Notes: generated from the letters alone by a model not told the origin. A DNA stretch of 64,000 bases from Neorhodopirellula pilleata (GCF_007859915.1 NZ_SJPM01000018.1:1-64000), one strand, 5' to 3'; counted from the stretch's first letter, positions 16,383 through 25,547 are shown. Numbers and translations: made by a program.

Positions 16383-19300
16383 AGCTGAATCCGCTTGATA
16401 GAGAAGCCAGTAGGCCGCCGGGATCACGATCAATGTGAAGAACGTTGATGTGACGATTCCAAAGATGATCGCCCAGGCGAGGCCTGAGAAAACAGGATCG
16501 AGCGTGATGACCCAGTTGGCCAGCAAGGTCGTTCCCGCCGTCAGTAGAATCGGACGCGTGCGGACGGCGACGCTGCGGATGATCGATTCGCGCAGATCGT
16601 GCCCCTCGGCTTGGGCCAAGTGAATGAAATCAATCAAGACGACTGAGTTTCGCACAACGATTCCTGCCAACGCGATCATGCCGATCATCGCAGTGGCCGT
16701 AACGAAGACCGGGTTGGGATGCCCGCCGACGGGGACATTCATGATCGCGTTGAGCCCCCAGAAACCTGGCATGATCCCGATCATCGAGAGTGGGATGGCG
16801 GACATGATGAGGACCGGCAACGTTCGCGAACCGGTTTGAAACATCAAGACAACGAAGATGCCGAGCAACGCGGCACCGAATGCCAACCCGAGGTCACGAA
16901 AAACATCGAGCGTGATGTCCCATTCACCCTCGCCAGCCCACTCGACGACGTAGCCAGAGGGAACCGACCAAGGGACATCGCCACCGGGCGATATCCAAGA
17001 TCGCTGGCTGATGGGCCGCGGTGTTGGGTCACTCGGGATCGCGGCACTCGATGATCGATCCCATTCCACATCGACAATCGCATCGGCCGGTGGCCTTCCG
17101 GCGACTTCGGCGTAAACATAAACAGCTCGTCGCAAATTCTTGTGATAGATTGTCTTGTCTTCAATCGTCTCACGAAACTCGCCCAACGATCCCAGCTGCA
17201 CCGACTGCCCCGCGTCACCTTGCACATAGACCTCTTCAAGATCATCGAGCGCCGATCGGCTCGCCCGTGGAAGCCGTAATTCAACCCACAACGGTTCGAC
17301 TTCACGCGGCAAATGGAAAACCGTCGCTTTGTGGCCGCTGAGGACCGTCGCGATGGTGTCGGCGACCGTTTGGGTGGAAATACCCGACAACGCGGCTTTC
17401 TGTTTGTCGGTTTCAAAAACGAACCGGACTTGGTCGTCCTCAGCACTGGTATCCAGATCAACGACTCCGGGTTCGTATCGCAAACGCTTCTTGACGGTAC
17501 GAGCAACATCGATTTGGGCGGCGTAGTTCCCATCGGGCGGACCGTAGACCTCCGCCGTGATCGAAGCGAGTACCGGCGGCCCCGGTGGAACTTCGACCAA
17601 CTTGATGTTCGCGTCCATTGATTCGGCTAGCGCTGTCATCTCGTCCCGGATACGAAGTAAAATCTCATGGGACTGCTGCACGCGATGTTCTTTCGCAAGA
17701 AGATTCACGCGTATGTCGGCGACGTTGGTTCCCTGCCGCAAGAAGTAGTGCCGAACTAAACCATTGAAATCCATCGGTGAGGACTTGCCGACGATGATTT
17801 CATAATCCTTCACTTCGGACTGACTTCCCAGAAACGCGCCCAGCCGACGTGCTACCACATCGGTACGTTCCAGCGTCGTGCCTTCAGGCATGTCGATGAC
17901 GACTTGAAACTCGTTTTTGTTGTCGTAGGGAAGCATCTTCACCGGAACCCACCGCATGACCGGTGGAATCAACGCGACAACGAACAGGCCAGCGATCAGC
18001 AATAGCACCGCCACGGCAGCAACGCGGCCTTTCAAAATCGGCGACAACATCCAACGGGATAATCGGTAAAGCACCGTTTTCTTAAGGTCGTATGATTGTT
18101 CCTCACCAATCGTGTCGTTGAGTTGCTTCAGTGATACCATTGCCAGCCAAGGCGTGATCAAGAACGCCACCACCGTCGATACCGTCACCGTTAAGGGAAC
18201 ATTGAGCGCCATCGGTGCCATGTAGGGTCCCATCATGCCGGTGATGAATGCCAGCGGCAAGAAACTGACGATGATCGCGAGTGTCGAAAGAATCAACGCG
18301 GGCCGAACCTCTTGAACCGCTCGCAACACCGACTTCCGCGGTGGAAAGACCTTCATCGTGAAATAGCGGGCGATGTTCTCGACATCCGTAATCGGATCGT
18401 CGACGAGCAGCCCGAGCGCTAAGATCAACGCAAACATCGTCACCCGATTGATGGAGTAACCCACCATCAGGTTGATGAACAACGTCAAGCTATAGCAGAC
18501 CGGAATCGCCAACGCGATTACGAGAGCCGGACGCCATCCCATCGTCAAACCGATCAATCCGATCACGGTGAGCACCGCGACCAAGAGGCCCTCGATCAGT
18601 TCATTGACTTTCTCGTTCGCGGTTTCGCCGTAGTCGCGGGTGATCCGAAAATGGACGCCATCGGGCAGATGGGTCGTTTTCAATTCGTCAAGTTTTGCAT
18701 CGACCGCATGGGCGACGTGGACAGCGTTGGCTCCTTTGCGTTTGGCCACTGAAATATGAACAGCGGGATACACTTCGGTCTTGTCGGAGTGCTCTTCATC
18801 GGCCGCGCCGAACCCGATCCAACTGTAATTATCCGGTTCCGCCGGTCCATCGGTGATCGTTGCGACATTCTTCAAATGGACAGGGCGACCGCCGGAGACA
18901 TTCACAACGATCTCATTCAGATCGTCAACACTGCGGATGAATGTGCCGGTCTCGACATTGAATTGGGTGTTTTGTTGTTCGAAACTTCCGTTGCGTGCCG
19001 TGACGTTGCTGACCTGCAACGCCCGCGCGACCTGCATCGGAGAGGTGGCATGCGCCGCTAGACGCTGCGCATCCAAATTGACAAGGATCCGTCGCGGGCG
19101 ACCGCCGACCACTTCGACACGATTGGTGTTGGGAATCGCCTGCAATTCATGTTGAACTTCCTCTGCGATGCGTCTCAGTTCGTGATCGCCGTATCGTCGC
19201 GTTTGATCGGACCACAAGGTCGCGATCACGATCGGCACGTCGTCGACCTCGATCGGCTTAACGACCCAAGACTCCACGACTGATGGAATCTGGTCCACCG

Positions 19301-19685
19301 AAGAATTGATCTTGTTGTAGATCTTCACCAGCGAATCTTCGCGGTCCTCGCCGACATAGAATCGGACGGTGACCACGCACTGCCCCGGCTGGGACATCGA
19401 GTACACGAATTCAACACCGTCGATTTGGTAAAGCAGTTTTTCGAGGCGATCGGTGACTTGACGCTCGACCTCGGCCGCGGAGAGACCGGGTGCGAATGCG
19501 AACACGTCGGCCATCGGCACCACGATCTGCGGTTCTTCTTCACGAGGAGTCAGCACCAACGCGGCAGCCCCTAACATCAACGAAACAAAGATCAGCAGTA
19601 TCGCGACGTCGCCACGAAGAAAGACCTCGACAATGCGAGTCATCATTGGAACATTCGGTTCCTCGGCATCCATACTATTGGGCAT
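16380..19685 (-). CDS. RND efflux permease (1101 aa)
   Basis: Inner-membrane proton-driven RND pump subunit of the AcrB/CzcA type with twelve transmembrane segments, two large periplasmic loops and full length for the family. The proton-relay aspartates are seen in LALGLLVDDPITDVENIARY. In the second repeat, GIVVRNSVVLIDFIH carries arginine where AcrB has lysine 940. The N-terminal signature reads PREEEPQIVVPMADVFAFAPG, typical of the heavy-metal/divergent branch. The start at 19685 overlaps the adaptor gene by 11 bases; ATG at 19673 is the alternative. Substrate class (drug, metal or lipid) cannot be read; neighbours suggest a sulfur or redox stress role. Confidence 0.88.
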   Translation of the reverse strand: MPNSMDAEEPNVPMMTRIVEVFLRGDVAILLIFVSLMLGAAALVLTPREEEPQIVVPMADVFAFAPGLSAAEVERQVTDRLEKLLYQIDGVEFVYSMSQPGQCVVTVRFYVGEDREDSLVKIYNKINSSVDQIPSVVESWVVKPIEVDDVPIVIATLWSDQTRRYGDHELRRIAEEVQHELQAIPNTNRVEVVGGRPRRILVNLDAQRLAAHATSPMQVARALQVSNVTARNGSFEQQNTQFNVETGTFIRSVDDLNEIVVNVSGGRPVHLKNVATITDGPAEPDNYSWIGFGAADEEHSDKTEVYPAVHISVAKRKGANAVHVAHAVDAKLDELKTTHLPDGVHFRITRDYGETANEKVNELIEGLLVAVLTVIGLIGLTMGWRPALVIALAIPVCYSLTLFINLMVGYSINRVTMFALILALGLLVDDPITDVENIARYFTMKVFPPRKSVLRAVQEVRPALILSTLAIIVSFLPLAFITGMMGPYMAPMALNVPLTVTVSTVVAFLITPWLAMVSLKQLNDTIGEEQSYDLKKTVLYRLSRWMLSPILKGRVAAVAVLLLIAGLFVVALIPPVMRWVPVKMLPYDNKNEFQVVIDMPEGTTLERTDVVARRLGAFLGSQSEVKDYEIIVGKSSPMDFNGLVRHYFLRQGTNVADIRVNLLAKEHRVQQSHEILLRIRDEMTALAESMDANIKLVEVPPGPPVLASITAEVYGPPDGNYAAQIDVARTVKKRLRYEPGVVDLDTSAEDDQVRFVFETDKQKAALSGISTQTVADTIATVLSGHKATVFHLPREVEPLWVELRLPRASRSALDDLEEVYVQGDAGQSVQLGSLGEFRETIEDKTIYHKNLRRAVYVYAEVAGRPPADAIVDVEWDRSSSAAIPSDPTPRPISQRSWISPGGDVPWSVPSGYVVEWAGEGEWDITLDVFRDLGLAFGAALLGIFVVLMFQTGSRTLPVLIMSAIPLSMIGIMPGFWGLNAIMNVPVGGHPNPVFVTATAMIGMIALAGIVVRNSVVLIDFIHLAQAEGHDLRESIIRSVAVRTRPILLTAGTTLLANWVITLDPVFSGLAWAIIFGIVTSTFFTLIVIPAAYWLLYQADSA

Positions 19686-20784
19686 CGGATGTCTCCTCGG
19701 AGCGGATCAGGACTCGTTCGCCGGCCTCGACACCACTGAGGACTTCTCGTCGTCCCGGCATCCCAAGCTGGCCGATCTTGACGAGGCGGCGCTCGATCGT
19801 TCCCTCCGGAAGAACCACGTCGACAAACTCAAGTTGTCCGACCTCGATCAGTGCGTCGGTGTTAAGACAAAGGTGACGTCGCTCGCCCGCCGGAATCAAC
19901 AGTCGTCCAAACATACCTTCATACAAATCGTCCGACTTAGGCAGACTTGCTTTAACCAAGAACGAACGACTCGGTGCGTCGGCTTGCGGAACGATTTCGT
20001 CGACTGTTGCGCTGTATTCACGCTGGTGCGCGTCGACGTAGACCTTGAGTTGGTCGCCCGGTTTCAACTGGACGGCCAAGTGTTCCATCACGGGTGCTTC
20101 CAATCGCAAGGACGTCGCATCGTAAAGAACCAGTATCGGGACGCCGGGCTGGGAGATGTCTCCCGGTTCGGCCAAACGATCGACGATCCGGCCGCTTTTT
20201 GCGGCGTCAATCGTCGTGTACGACAACATCACTTCCGCTTCCGAAACGGCTTGGCGGGAGCGAGCTTCGTCCGCGAGCGTTACCTGAACGTCACGCGAGG
20301 CGGAATCAAACTCAGAACGCGAGGCGGCGTTTTGTTGGCTCAGTGTTTCAACTCGTTGATATTGTTTTTCCGCCTGTTTGCGATTCGCGATCGCCGCATC
20401 GAGCGCTCGCTTTGCTTGATCCAATCGCGATTGATACTCTTTGTCGTCGAGCCGGATCAAAACTTGCCCCTGCTCGACTTGGTCGCCTGCCACCACGGCA
20501 ATCTCATCAATCGTTGCCATAATCTTTGATGACACGACGGTCCGGCTGGACGCTTTGAGCGTTCCGATAGCTTCCTCGATCGTTGATTTCTCGATTTCGT
20601 GGACGACATCGGTCCGTTCATTGGCGAGTCGACGGACATGACGATCGGAGCGTCCCGGCTGAACCTTCGATTCAAACATCCCGGATAGCCAGCCAATGGT
20701 AATCACCAAGACGACGAGTCCGGCGATCACCGTGAACACTCGCACGATCCCGCTCGTCCACCTGCGAAAGGCAATCGATTTCAT
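19675..20784 (-). CDS. RND efflux periplasmic adaptor, HlyD/MFP family (369 aa)
   Basis: Membrane-fusion protein that links the RND permease to an outer-membrane channel. One N-terminal transmembrane anchor (about residues 14-36) is followed by a lipoyl-like segment (SSKIMATIDEIAVVAGDQVEQGQVLIRLDD), an alpha-helical hairpin (about 120-190) and beta-barrel regions (GRIVDRLAEPGDISQPGVPIL). The ATG at 20784 overlaps the stop of the small upstream gene (ATGA), which fixes the start even though the frame is open to 20868. No outer-membrane TolC-like partner is in the window. Confidence 0.88.
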   Translation of the reverse strand: MKSIAFRRWTSGIVRVFTVIAGLVVLVITIGWLSGMFESKVQPGRSDRHVRRLANERTDVVHEIEKSTIEEAIGTLKASSRTVVSSKIMATIDEIAVVAGDQVEQGQVLIRLDDKEYQSRLDQAKRALDAAIANRKQAEKQYQRVETLSQQNAASRSEFDSASRDVQVTLADEARSRQAVSEAEVMLSYTTIDAAKSGRIVDRLAEPGDISQPGVPILVLYDATSLRLEAPVMEHLAVQLKPGDQLKVYVDAHQREYSATVDEIVPQADAPSRSFLVKASLPKSDDLYEGMFGRLLIPAGERRHLCLNTDALIEVGQLEFVDVVLPEGTIERRLVKIGQLGMPGRREVLSGVEAGERVLIRSEETSDAQ

Positions 20785-21011
20785 AATTTGTTTTCCTGTT
20801 CCGAATGGTCTACAAACACCACCGATTGAACACCGGGAATCACACGTATCGCCGCTTGGATCAGACATTGATCGTCGCGATCCATTTCCGAGGCTAGCAA
20901 TTTCGCCCGCCCTTCATGGATGTCAAGCACGTCGCAATCGTCGAAGCCGAGACGTTGAAGGATTCGCTGGATTCGATCGACCAACGCGTGATGAGGATCT
21001 TCAATAGTCAT
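20781..21011 (-). CDS. Small protein of unknown function, possibly BON-like (76 aa)
   Basis: Short soluble protein between the FAD oxidoreductase and the adaptor gene. It has an alternating helix/strand pattern (VDRIQRILQRLGF, AKLLASEMDRDDQCLIQAAIRVIPGVQSVVFVD) in which the final I-x-G-V-x-x-V resembles a BON or heavy-metal-associated type beta-alpha-beta end. I do not recognise it firmly and the CxxC metal motif is absent. ATG at 21011 is used; a TTG at 21020 overlaps the previous stop and is an alternative. Its ATGA overlap with the adaptor gene indicates co-translation with the pump. Confidence 0.6.
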   Translation of the reverse strand: MTIEDPHHALVDRIQRILQRLGFDDCDVLDIHEGRAKLLASEMDRDDQCLIQAAIRVIPGVQSVVFVDHSEQENKL

Positions 21012-21016
21012 AGGGT

Positions 21017-22147
21017 TCAATCATTTTGGGCGACTTGAAATTCGTTTACGAAGCGTTTGTCGATCCATGTTTTTAGATGCCAACACCAGCGAGCGTGAGC
21101 GGTCAACCAACCGTATTGCAACAATGCTTTTCCATCGCCCGTGTTGAGGATTTTCAGAAAGTCGTTTTGGGGACAGAACGACTTCATCGCACCTCCCCGA
21201 AGCAATGCTTGCAAGTTGTGCCACAGGATTGGGCATTGTCGTACCGCATACACACCCGCTTTGGGCGATGGCGACTTGACGACGGTGCCGCTGTCGCCGA
21301 CCGCAAAGATTCGTGGATCCGATAGGGACTGAAGGGTTTCACTTGTTGCGAGAAAACCACGTCGGTCGCGCTGCAGGCCGAGCGTCGCGAGAACCGGCGG
21401 TGGCGATGCTCCGGTCGCCCAGACGACACAGTCGGTCGCGTGTCGTATGCCGTCTTCGGTCGCAAGGTGCGTTTCCGCCACCTCAGTCACGCGTTGGCCA
21501 CGGTGGACGGCGATGCTCTTCGTAGCCAATAACTTCTCAGCGCGACGAATGCTGCGATCGGTCATGCCGTCGGCGATGCGGTCACCGCTCGTAAAAATTT
21601 CAATGGTTGCCCGATGCTCAGGATCACGTTTGCGAAATTTTTCGTCCAGGCAATACGCGATCTCGAGTCCGGCGACGCCTCCGCCGACGATCGAAACCCG
21701 CACGGGGCGATTTGCGGCCGACAAGTGCGCGTCGAACCGCTGTATAAATGTCTGCATCGGTTTGATCGGAACCATCAGCGGCGAATCGGCGTGATCGCTC
21801 CACCCCGTTGGCATTGAGCCGACGCCGATCGAAAGTGCGTCAAAAGGAATCGGTTCATGATCGGAAAAGTGAATTTGCCCGTTATCAAGATCAAGCCCAC
21901 AAGTATCCGCGAGTATCAGTTTTGCGCTGGCACGATCGGCAAGCCCTTGCAAGTCGATTCTCATTTCGTCGTCGTCGAACTGACCTCCGAGCGTTCCCGG
22001 CAACATGCCCGAGTACGTTGCCGTTGAGAAGCGACTGATGCACGTGAGTGTGCAACCCGGAATCGGTTCGCTCGCCCATTGCTTGACGACATGAGCGTTC
22101 GTGTGGCCGATACCAAGCAGAACGACGTGCTTGGTCCGTGCGGTCAC
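21017..22147 (-). CDS. FAD-dependent NDH-2/SQR-like oxidoreductase (376 aa)
   Basis: Two-dinucleotide-binding flavoprotein. The FAD motif is VVLLGIGHTNAHVV at the N terminus, the NAD motif VSIVGGGVAGLEIAYCL is near residue 150, and the C-terminal FAD motif is DPRIFAVGDSG. The N-terminal TYSGMLPGTLGG motif marks the group often found fused to or beside selenophosphate synthase, related to NADH dehydrogenase type 2 and sulfide:quinone reductase. The GTG start at 22147 is set by a GTGA overlap with the rhodanese stop; the open frame runs on to 22258 without a better start. In this sulfur-rich operon it might pass electrons from a sulfur compound to quinone; that is inference. Confidence 0.75.
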   Translation of the reverse strand: MTARTKHVVLLGIGHTNAHVVKQWASEPIPGCTLTCISRFSTATYSGMLPGTLGGQFDDDEMRIDLQGLADRASAKLILADTCGLDLDNGQIHFSDHEPIPFDALSIGVGSMPTGWSDHADSPLMVPIKPMQTFIQRFDAHLSAANRPVRVSIVGGGVAGLEIAYCLDEKFRKRDPEHRATIEIFTSGDRIADGMTDRSIRRAEKLLATKSIAVHRGQRVTEVAETHLATEDGIRHATDCVVWATGASPPPVLATLGLQRDRRGFLATSETLQSLSDPRIFAVGDSGTVVKSPSPKAGVYAVRQCPILWHNLQALLRGGAMKSFCPQNDFLKILNTGDGKALLQYGWLTAHARWCWHLKTWIDKRFVNEFQVAQND

Positions 22148-22677
22148 TCGGTCACCTGCTCGTATTTGTCGGGGATGCGATGTCGATCGCTGTAGGTGTG
22201 GATTCGATTGGTCGGTTGGCCATCCAGTGTGACCACGGGAAGCCCCGCGCGAGCCCATTCCAGAATGCTGCCTTGGTAGTTCTTGACCTTCACGCCCGCT
22301 TTGGCGAGTTGTTTAGCGTACGCCCCGCTGCGTCCACCGACGGTGCAATAGGGAATCACCAATCGACCTTGGTATTGTGCCTTGTTCTTTTCATATTGAG
22401 CTTTCGTGATCGCACCAGGAATCACCGAAACGTTGACTTCCGCTTCGCTCCGCACGTCGACAACGACAAAGTCCGACTTCGGTGGAGCTTCTCCGGATTC
22501 ATTCGCTTTGGTTTCGGCTTGCTGTTGTTGCTGAAGCATCTTGGCGAGCGAACTTGTTTCGATCGTTTCGACGGTTGGACCACCGAACAACCCGCCAAAT
22601 TGCGCCGAAGCGATCGGAGCTTCAACGAATAACGTTAGGACGAGGGCGATCATGGGGACAACGAGATTGCTTTTCAT
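22144..22677 (-). CDS. Secreted rhodanese-domain protein (177 aa)
   Basis: Exported protein with a signal peptide (ends APIASAQF) and a rhodanese domain: DFVVVDVRSEAEVNVSVIPGA, then the active-site loop VIPYCTVGGRSGAYAKQL with its cysteine, then GSILEWARAGLPVV. Rhodaneses carry sulfane sulfur on that cysteine. The start at 22677 gives the signal peptide; the frame is open to 22788. It overlaps the FAD oxidoreductase by four bases (GTGA), tying the two functions together. A glutamine run (MLQQQQQAE) lies ahead of the domain. Confidence 0.85.
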   Translation of the reverse strand: MKSNLVVPMIALVLTLFVEAPIASAQFGGLFGGPTVETIETSSLAKMLQQQQQAETKANESGEAPPKSDFVVVDVRSEAEVNVSVIPGAITKAQYEKNKAQYQGRLVIPYCTVGGRSGAYAKQLAKAGVKVKNYQGSILEWARAGLPVVTLDGQPTNRIHTYSDRHRIPDKYEQVTE

Positions 22678-22796
22678 GGATCGGTGCCTTAGTGAACTGA
22701 GTATGGAAATAAAAGTTTTTTCCGTGGCGCCGACCCTTAGTCGACGATTCCGGGTCGGGTGACTGACAGTCGCCGCCACTTTTGCCAACGATTCTT

Positions 22797-23414
22797 TTAA
22801 GTGTTTGGTGAATCAATCCAAAACCAGCCGCGCAGTTCACCTTCCTGGAACCCGGTGGCTTGATCGTTTGGATACTGTCTTGTTAGTTGCTCTTGAATCA
22901 TTTGCGGAATCTGGTCATTGGGACCGTGGCACATCAGACATTGCGTCTGCAACTTGATCGGAAGGAGTGCGGCAGCGTGACCGTTGTCGAGGGTAACAAA
23001 CATCGGTAACTCGGTTTTATCTCGCACCAGTTCGGCCGCCCATGATGGCGCGACATTGTTTGGGTTTCTCAAACGCACGCCGACGCGTCCGATTTGTAGT
23101 CCCTGTTCGGCACCCACTTCTTTGGCGATCGTCGGGGCTTCTTGTTGACAGACGGCGATCGCGGCGGCTGGTCCTCGGTTCGCGATCGCTTCCATTAGTC
23201 GACCGGATAGTCTTGTGAACAAGGCTTCTTTCGCGGCGAGCAATTCGGCCTTTGCTTCCTCGCTGGGTGATTGCCCCGGGACGATCGTTGCCTCACGCTC
23301 TTCGCCGGAGGCGACGACGGGATCGAATTTCTCTTTCGACGAACACCCGACCATCGATAGAAAGCACGCGAAAAGCAGCGAAAGCTTGATCGATTTGGTA
23401 GTCGTGTTTGACAT
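22797..23414 (-). CDS. DUF3365-type c-haem lipoprotein (205 aa)
   Basis: Periplasmic lipoprotein with a lipobox-like LSMVGCSS and one haem-binding motif, CLMCHG, near residue 168, in the Tll0287/DUF3365 family. Typical blocks are GPAAAIAVCQQEAPTIAKEVG, IGRVGVRLRNPNNVAPSWAAEL and the C-terminal GFQEGELRGWFWI. Such proteins act as small haem sensors or electron carriers. ATG at 23414 gives the signal sequence. It is 119 bases from the rhodanese gene and 49 bases from the DsrE gene, all on the same strand. Confidence 0.85.
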   Translation of the reverse strand: MSNTTTKSIKLSLLFACFLSMVGCSSKEKFDPVVASGEEREATIVPGQSPSEEAKAELLAAKEALFTRLSGRLMEAIANRGPAAAIAVCQQEAPTIAKEVGAEQGLQIGRVGVRLRNPNNVAPSWAAELVRDKTELPMFVTLDNGHAAALLPIKLQTQCLMCHGPNDQIPQMIQEQLTRQYPNDQATGFQEGELRGWFWIDSPNT

Positions 23415-23463
23415 GTAGTCTTTGTCGCCAAGTGGACGAGGATCGTTTCGAAGTGAAAGATTG

Positions 23464-24738
23464 CTAGCGATCATTCGGATCAACCTTATTCGAAACCTCG
23501 GGAAGCTCGTAGGGAGTGTGAATTTCTTCCATGCCGTTCTTAATGAACCGGCTGACTAGTTTGGCGTGCTCCTGGACCAGCATGATGACGTAGGGATTGT
23601 CGGAGTGATAGGTAACTTTGACACCTTTGTCCGTTTCTTCATGGGTCAGCGTGTAGTCGTCAGCGTGTTGGATCAAGCCAACGAATACCGGATGAAACGT
23701 CATCGGAGGCAGGGGTTTGTTCCCGAGGACTCGGTCTTCCATTGCCGGCACATGTTCTTTCAGCATCGCAGCGATCATTTCATCATCGGATTCTGTGACC
23801 GCCACCGCCCCATCAGGTAACATCTTCACGGTTCGCTTGATCTTGTGCCGGTCGGCGAACATAGCGTGCAGCGTGCTCATGTCGGATTGCATGCCCGGTG
23901 CGGAACCGTGTCCTTGCGTTGCCATGCGACCGCGTCCCATCCCCGGTCCCGGTCCATGGCCGTGTCCTTCTTGGGCGAGATCTCGGTTTTTTTCTGCCTT
24001 CGACGGTTGCGATTGGGGCGACGGCGCGGGTGAGGCTTGCGCGATCGGAACGTATGCGAAGCCATCGGTTTGAAGGTTGACGACAGCCGTCAACGCCGAC
24101 ACGGCCGTCTTGACAAAACCCGCTACGTCATTGGTCGATGATCCTTTTGAAATCAATGACTGGCCACACACGTACAGATCCACACCCGACTCATCGAGTT
24201 GTCGAAGCAGATTCAAGTTGGGATTGCCGTTGGTTTCAAACTTCGCGGCGTATGCGTCTTCATTGAGAACCGCCAGAGTTGCCTCGCCATGAAAGACAAC
24301 GGCGACTTTGACGTCGACCGGTCGAGCTCCTCCACCCGCGTAGATATTCAGATACTTGGCAACTTTCTCGAGGCCGGGGTTCAGTCGATCTGCATCGCCG
24401 CCGCTGGTCAGGTCGACGAGCAACTTCGTCGAGGCACGAGGTTGTTGATCGGCATTGGGTAAACGAACAACGCCGCCGTATCCCGCGATTGCCGGATAAG
24501 TGACTTCACTCTGTCGATCCACATGTTCCTCGGCTGCGGATCGCTGCATCATCCCGCGACCCTGAGGCCCACCCATGCCACGTCCATGACCGGGGCCTCC
24601 ACCCCCGCCGAATCCCATCCCGCGTCTCGTTCCGGGTTGATCTTGCGCCGATGCCGTCGTAACTGCCGGAGCAAAAGCGAACGTCACGGCGAGCCCGCCA
24701 AGGAAGACCAGGCTCAAAAAGTTAGTCGAACGGCTCAT
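23464..24738 (-). CDS. Secreted DsrE-family protein with a glycine/histidine-rich linker and extra C-terminal domain (424 aa)
   Basis: A signal peptide (ends TTASAQD) is followed by a Gly/Met/His-rich segment (residues 35-70). A DsrE/DsrF-like domain follows (about 80-235: TKLLVDLTSGGD, VKVAVVFHGEAT, ESGVDLYVCGQSL) with a cysteine at the position used for sulfur transfer in some relatives. A second glycine/histidine-rich linker leads to a C-terminal domain (about 285-415) with spaced histidines (MFADRHKIKRTV, EHVPAMEDRV, LIQHADDYTL, VIMLVQEHAKLVSRFIKNG), possibly metal or haem binding. The domain order is readable; the C-terminal function is unknown to me. Confidence 0.75.
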   Translation of the reverse strand: MSRSTNFLSLVFLGGLAVTFAFAPAVTTASAQDQPGTRRGMGFGGGGGPGHGRGMGGPQGRGMMQRSAAEEHVDRQSEVTYPAIAGYGGVVRLPNADQQPRASTKLLVDLTSGGDADRLNPGLEKVAKYLNIYAGGGARPVDVKVAVVFHGEATLAVLNEDAYAAKFETNGNPNLNLLRQLDESGVDLYVCGQSLISKGSSTNDVAGFVKTAVSALTAVVNLQTDGFAYVPIAQASPAPSPQSQPSKAEKNRDLAQEGHGHGPGPGMGRGRMATQGHGSAPGMQSDMSTLHAMFADRHKIKRTVKMLPDGAVAVTESDDEMIAAMLKEHVPAMEDRVLGNKPLPPMTFHPVFVGLIQHADDYTLTHEETDKGVKVTYHSDNPYVIMLVQEHAKLVSRFIKNGMEEIHTPYELPEVSNKVDPNDR

Positions 24739-24778
24739 GGGTTGGCTCCGTCAAAAGGTTAAATAGTGAAACGAAAAA

Positions 24779-24868
24779 CTACTTGGCCGAACCCGTCGAC
24801 ATGTGCATGGCGGTCAGTTCCATCGGCAGGGCAAGCTGTAGATTTTCAATCGATTGTTTGCGTCGCAT
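24779..24868 (-). pseudogene. Remnant of a bacterioferritin-like gene (29 codons)
   Basis: The short frame reads MRRKQSIENLQLALPMELTA, then MHMSTGSAK. The first 21 residues resemble the N terminus of small ferritin-like proteins (S-I-x-N-L-Q-x-A-L-x-M-E-L-T-A-x-H), where the glutamate and histidine are di-iron ligands. The frame ends directly afterwards, so the four-helix bundle is missing. It sits between the DsrE gene and the rhodanese-DUF2892 gene. It could be a chance match or a tiny functional peptide. Confidence 0.35.
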
Positions 24869-24899
24869 CTTGGCTATTCTTTCCGGACGGGTTCTGTAA

Positions 24900-25442
24900 C
24901 TAGGTCGAACAGGAGCTGCCTTGGCATTGATTCCATGGCATCTTGGCGATCGCATTTGCCATCGGACAGAAGCCCGTCGCACCGGCAAACATCAATCCTG
25001 CACCGATGAAAGCCGACAGTCCAACAAAATTAGGATGAACCAAGTAGGCCAACACGACGCCAAGCACGGTGAGGAAACCGGCCGTCAGTTGGACTTGTCG
25101 CATGAGCGGGAATGCCTTCTTGCCTCGGACGACAGGTAGCCCCGCTCGCTCCCATGCGGTCGTGCCACCCTCGACGTCAACGATGTTGTCAAATCCGGCG
25201 TCTCGGAACTTCTTGCAGGCCTGAGCCGAACGAGCACCACTTTGGCAAATCACATATAGCGGCCGATCCGCCGAACTCTTTCGTGATGCCATCACTTGAT
25301 CGGGATTCAGCGAATCCAGCGGAACATTGCGTGCGCACTCCGCATGCACCCCACGAAATTCCGTCGGCATCCGAACATCAATCAAGTCAATTTCGCCGCG
25401 ACTTTGCTCGTCGGCCAATCGTTTCACGTCAATCGTTTGCAT
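24900..25442 (-). CDS. Rhodanese domain fused to a DUF2892 membrane domain (180 aa)
   Basis: Residues 1-105 form a rhodanese domain: EIDLIDVRMPTEFRGVHAEC, then active-site loop VICQSGARSAQACKKF and GGTTAWERAGLPVV. Residues 110-170 are a DUF2892-type pair of transmembrane helices (LTAGFLTVLGVVLAYLV, LSAFIGAGLMFAGATGFCPM) ending in conserved cysteines. This fusion places sulfur transfer at the inner face of the membrane and is commonly found with sulfide-responsive ArsR regulators. ATG at 25442 is chosen; the frame is open to 25526 but covers the operator-like palindrome at 25484-25503. Confidence 0.88.
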   Translation of the reverse strand: MQTIDVKRLADEQSRGEIDLIDVRMPTEFRGVHAECARNVPLDSLNPDQVMASRKSSADRPLYVICQSGARSAQACKKFRDAGFDNIVDVEGGTTAWERAGLPVVRGKKAFPLMRQVQLTAGFLTVLGVVLAYLVHPNFVGLSAFIGAGLMFAGATGFCPMANAIAKMPWNQCQGSSCST

Positions 25443-25483
25443 CGAAAAATCCTTTCCATTTGACCGCTGGTCATTATGTCGTT

Positions 25484-25503
25484 GTATCGATAGTTGGCGA
25501 TAC
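25484..25503. promoter_or_regulatory. Probable ArsR operator ahead of the rhodanese-DUF2892 gene
   Basis: GTATCG and CGATAC are perfect inverted half-sites separated by eight bases, about 40 bases upstream of the start at 25442. The same architecture (TATCG-N8-CGA-Y-A) recurs at 25948-25971 ahead of the regulator. Confidence 0.6.
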
Positions 25504-25547
25504 GTTAAGTTGTGATTCATTAGCAATCGGCTTCGCCGAAAAAAACT

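Noticed and set aside
19633-20529. 298-codon plus-strand frame opposite the RND adaptor
   Set aside because: It is a shadow of the adaptor gene, which has clear family motifs.
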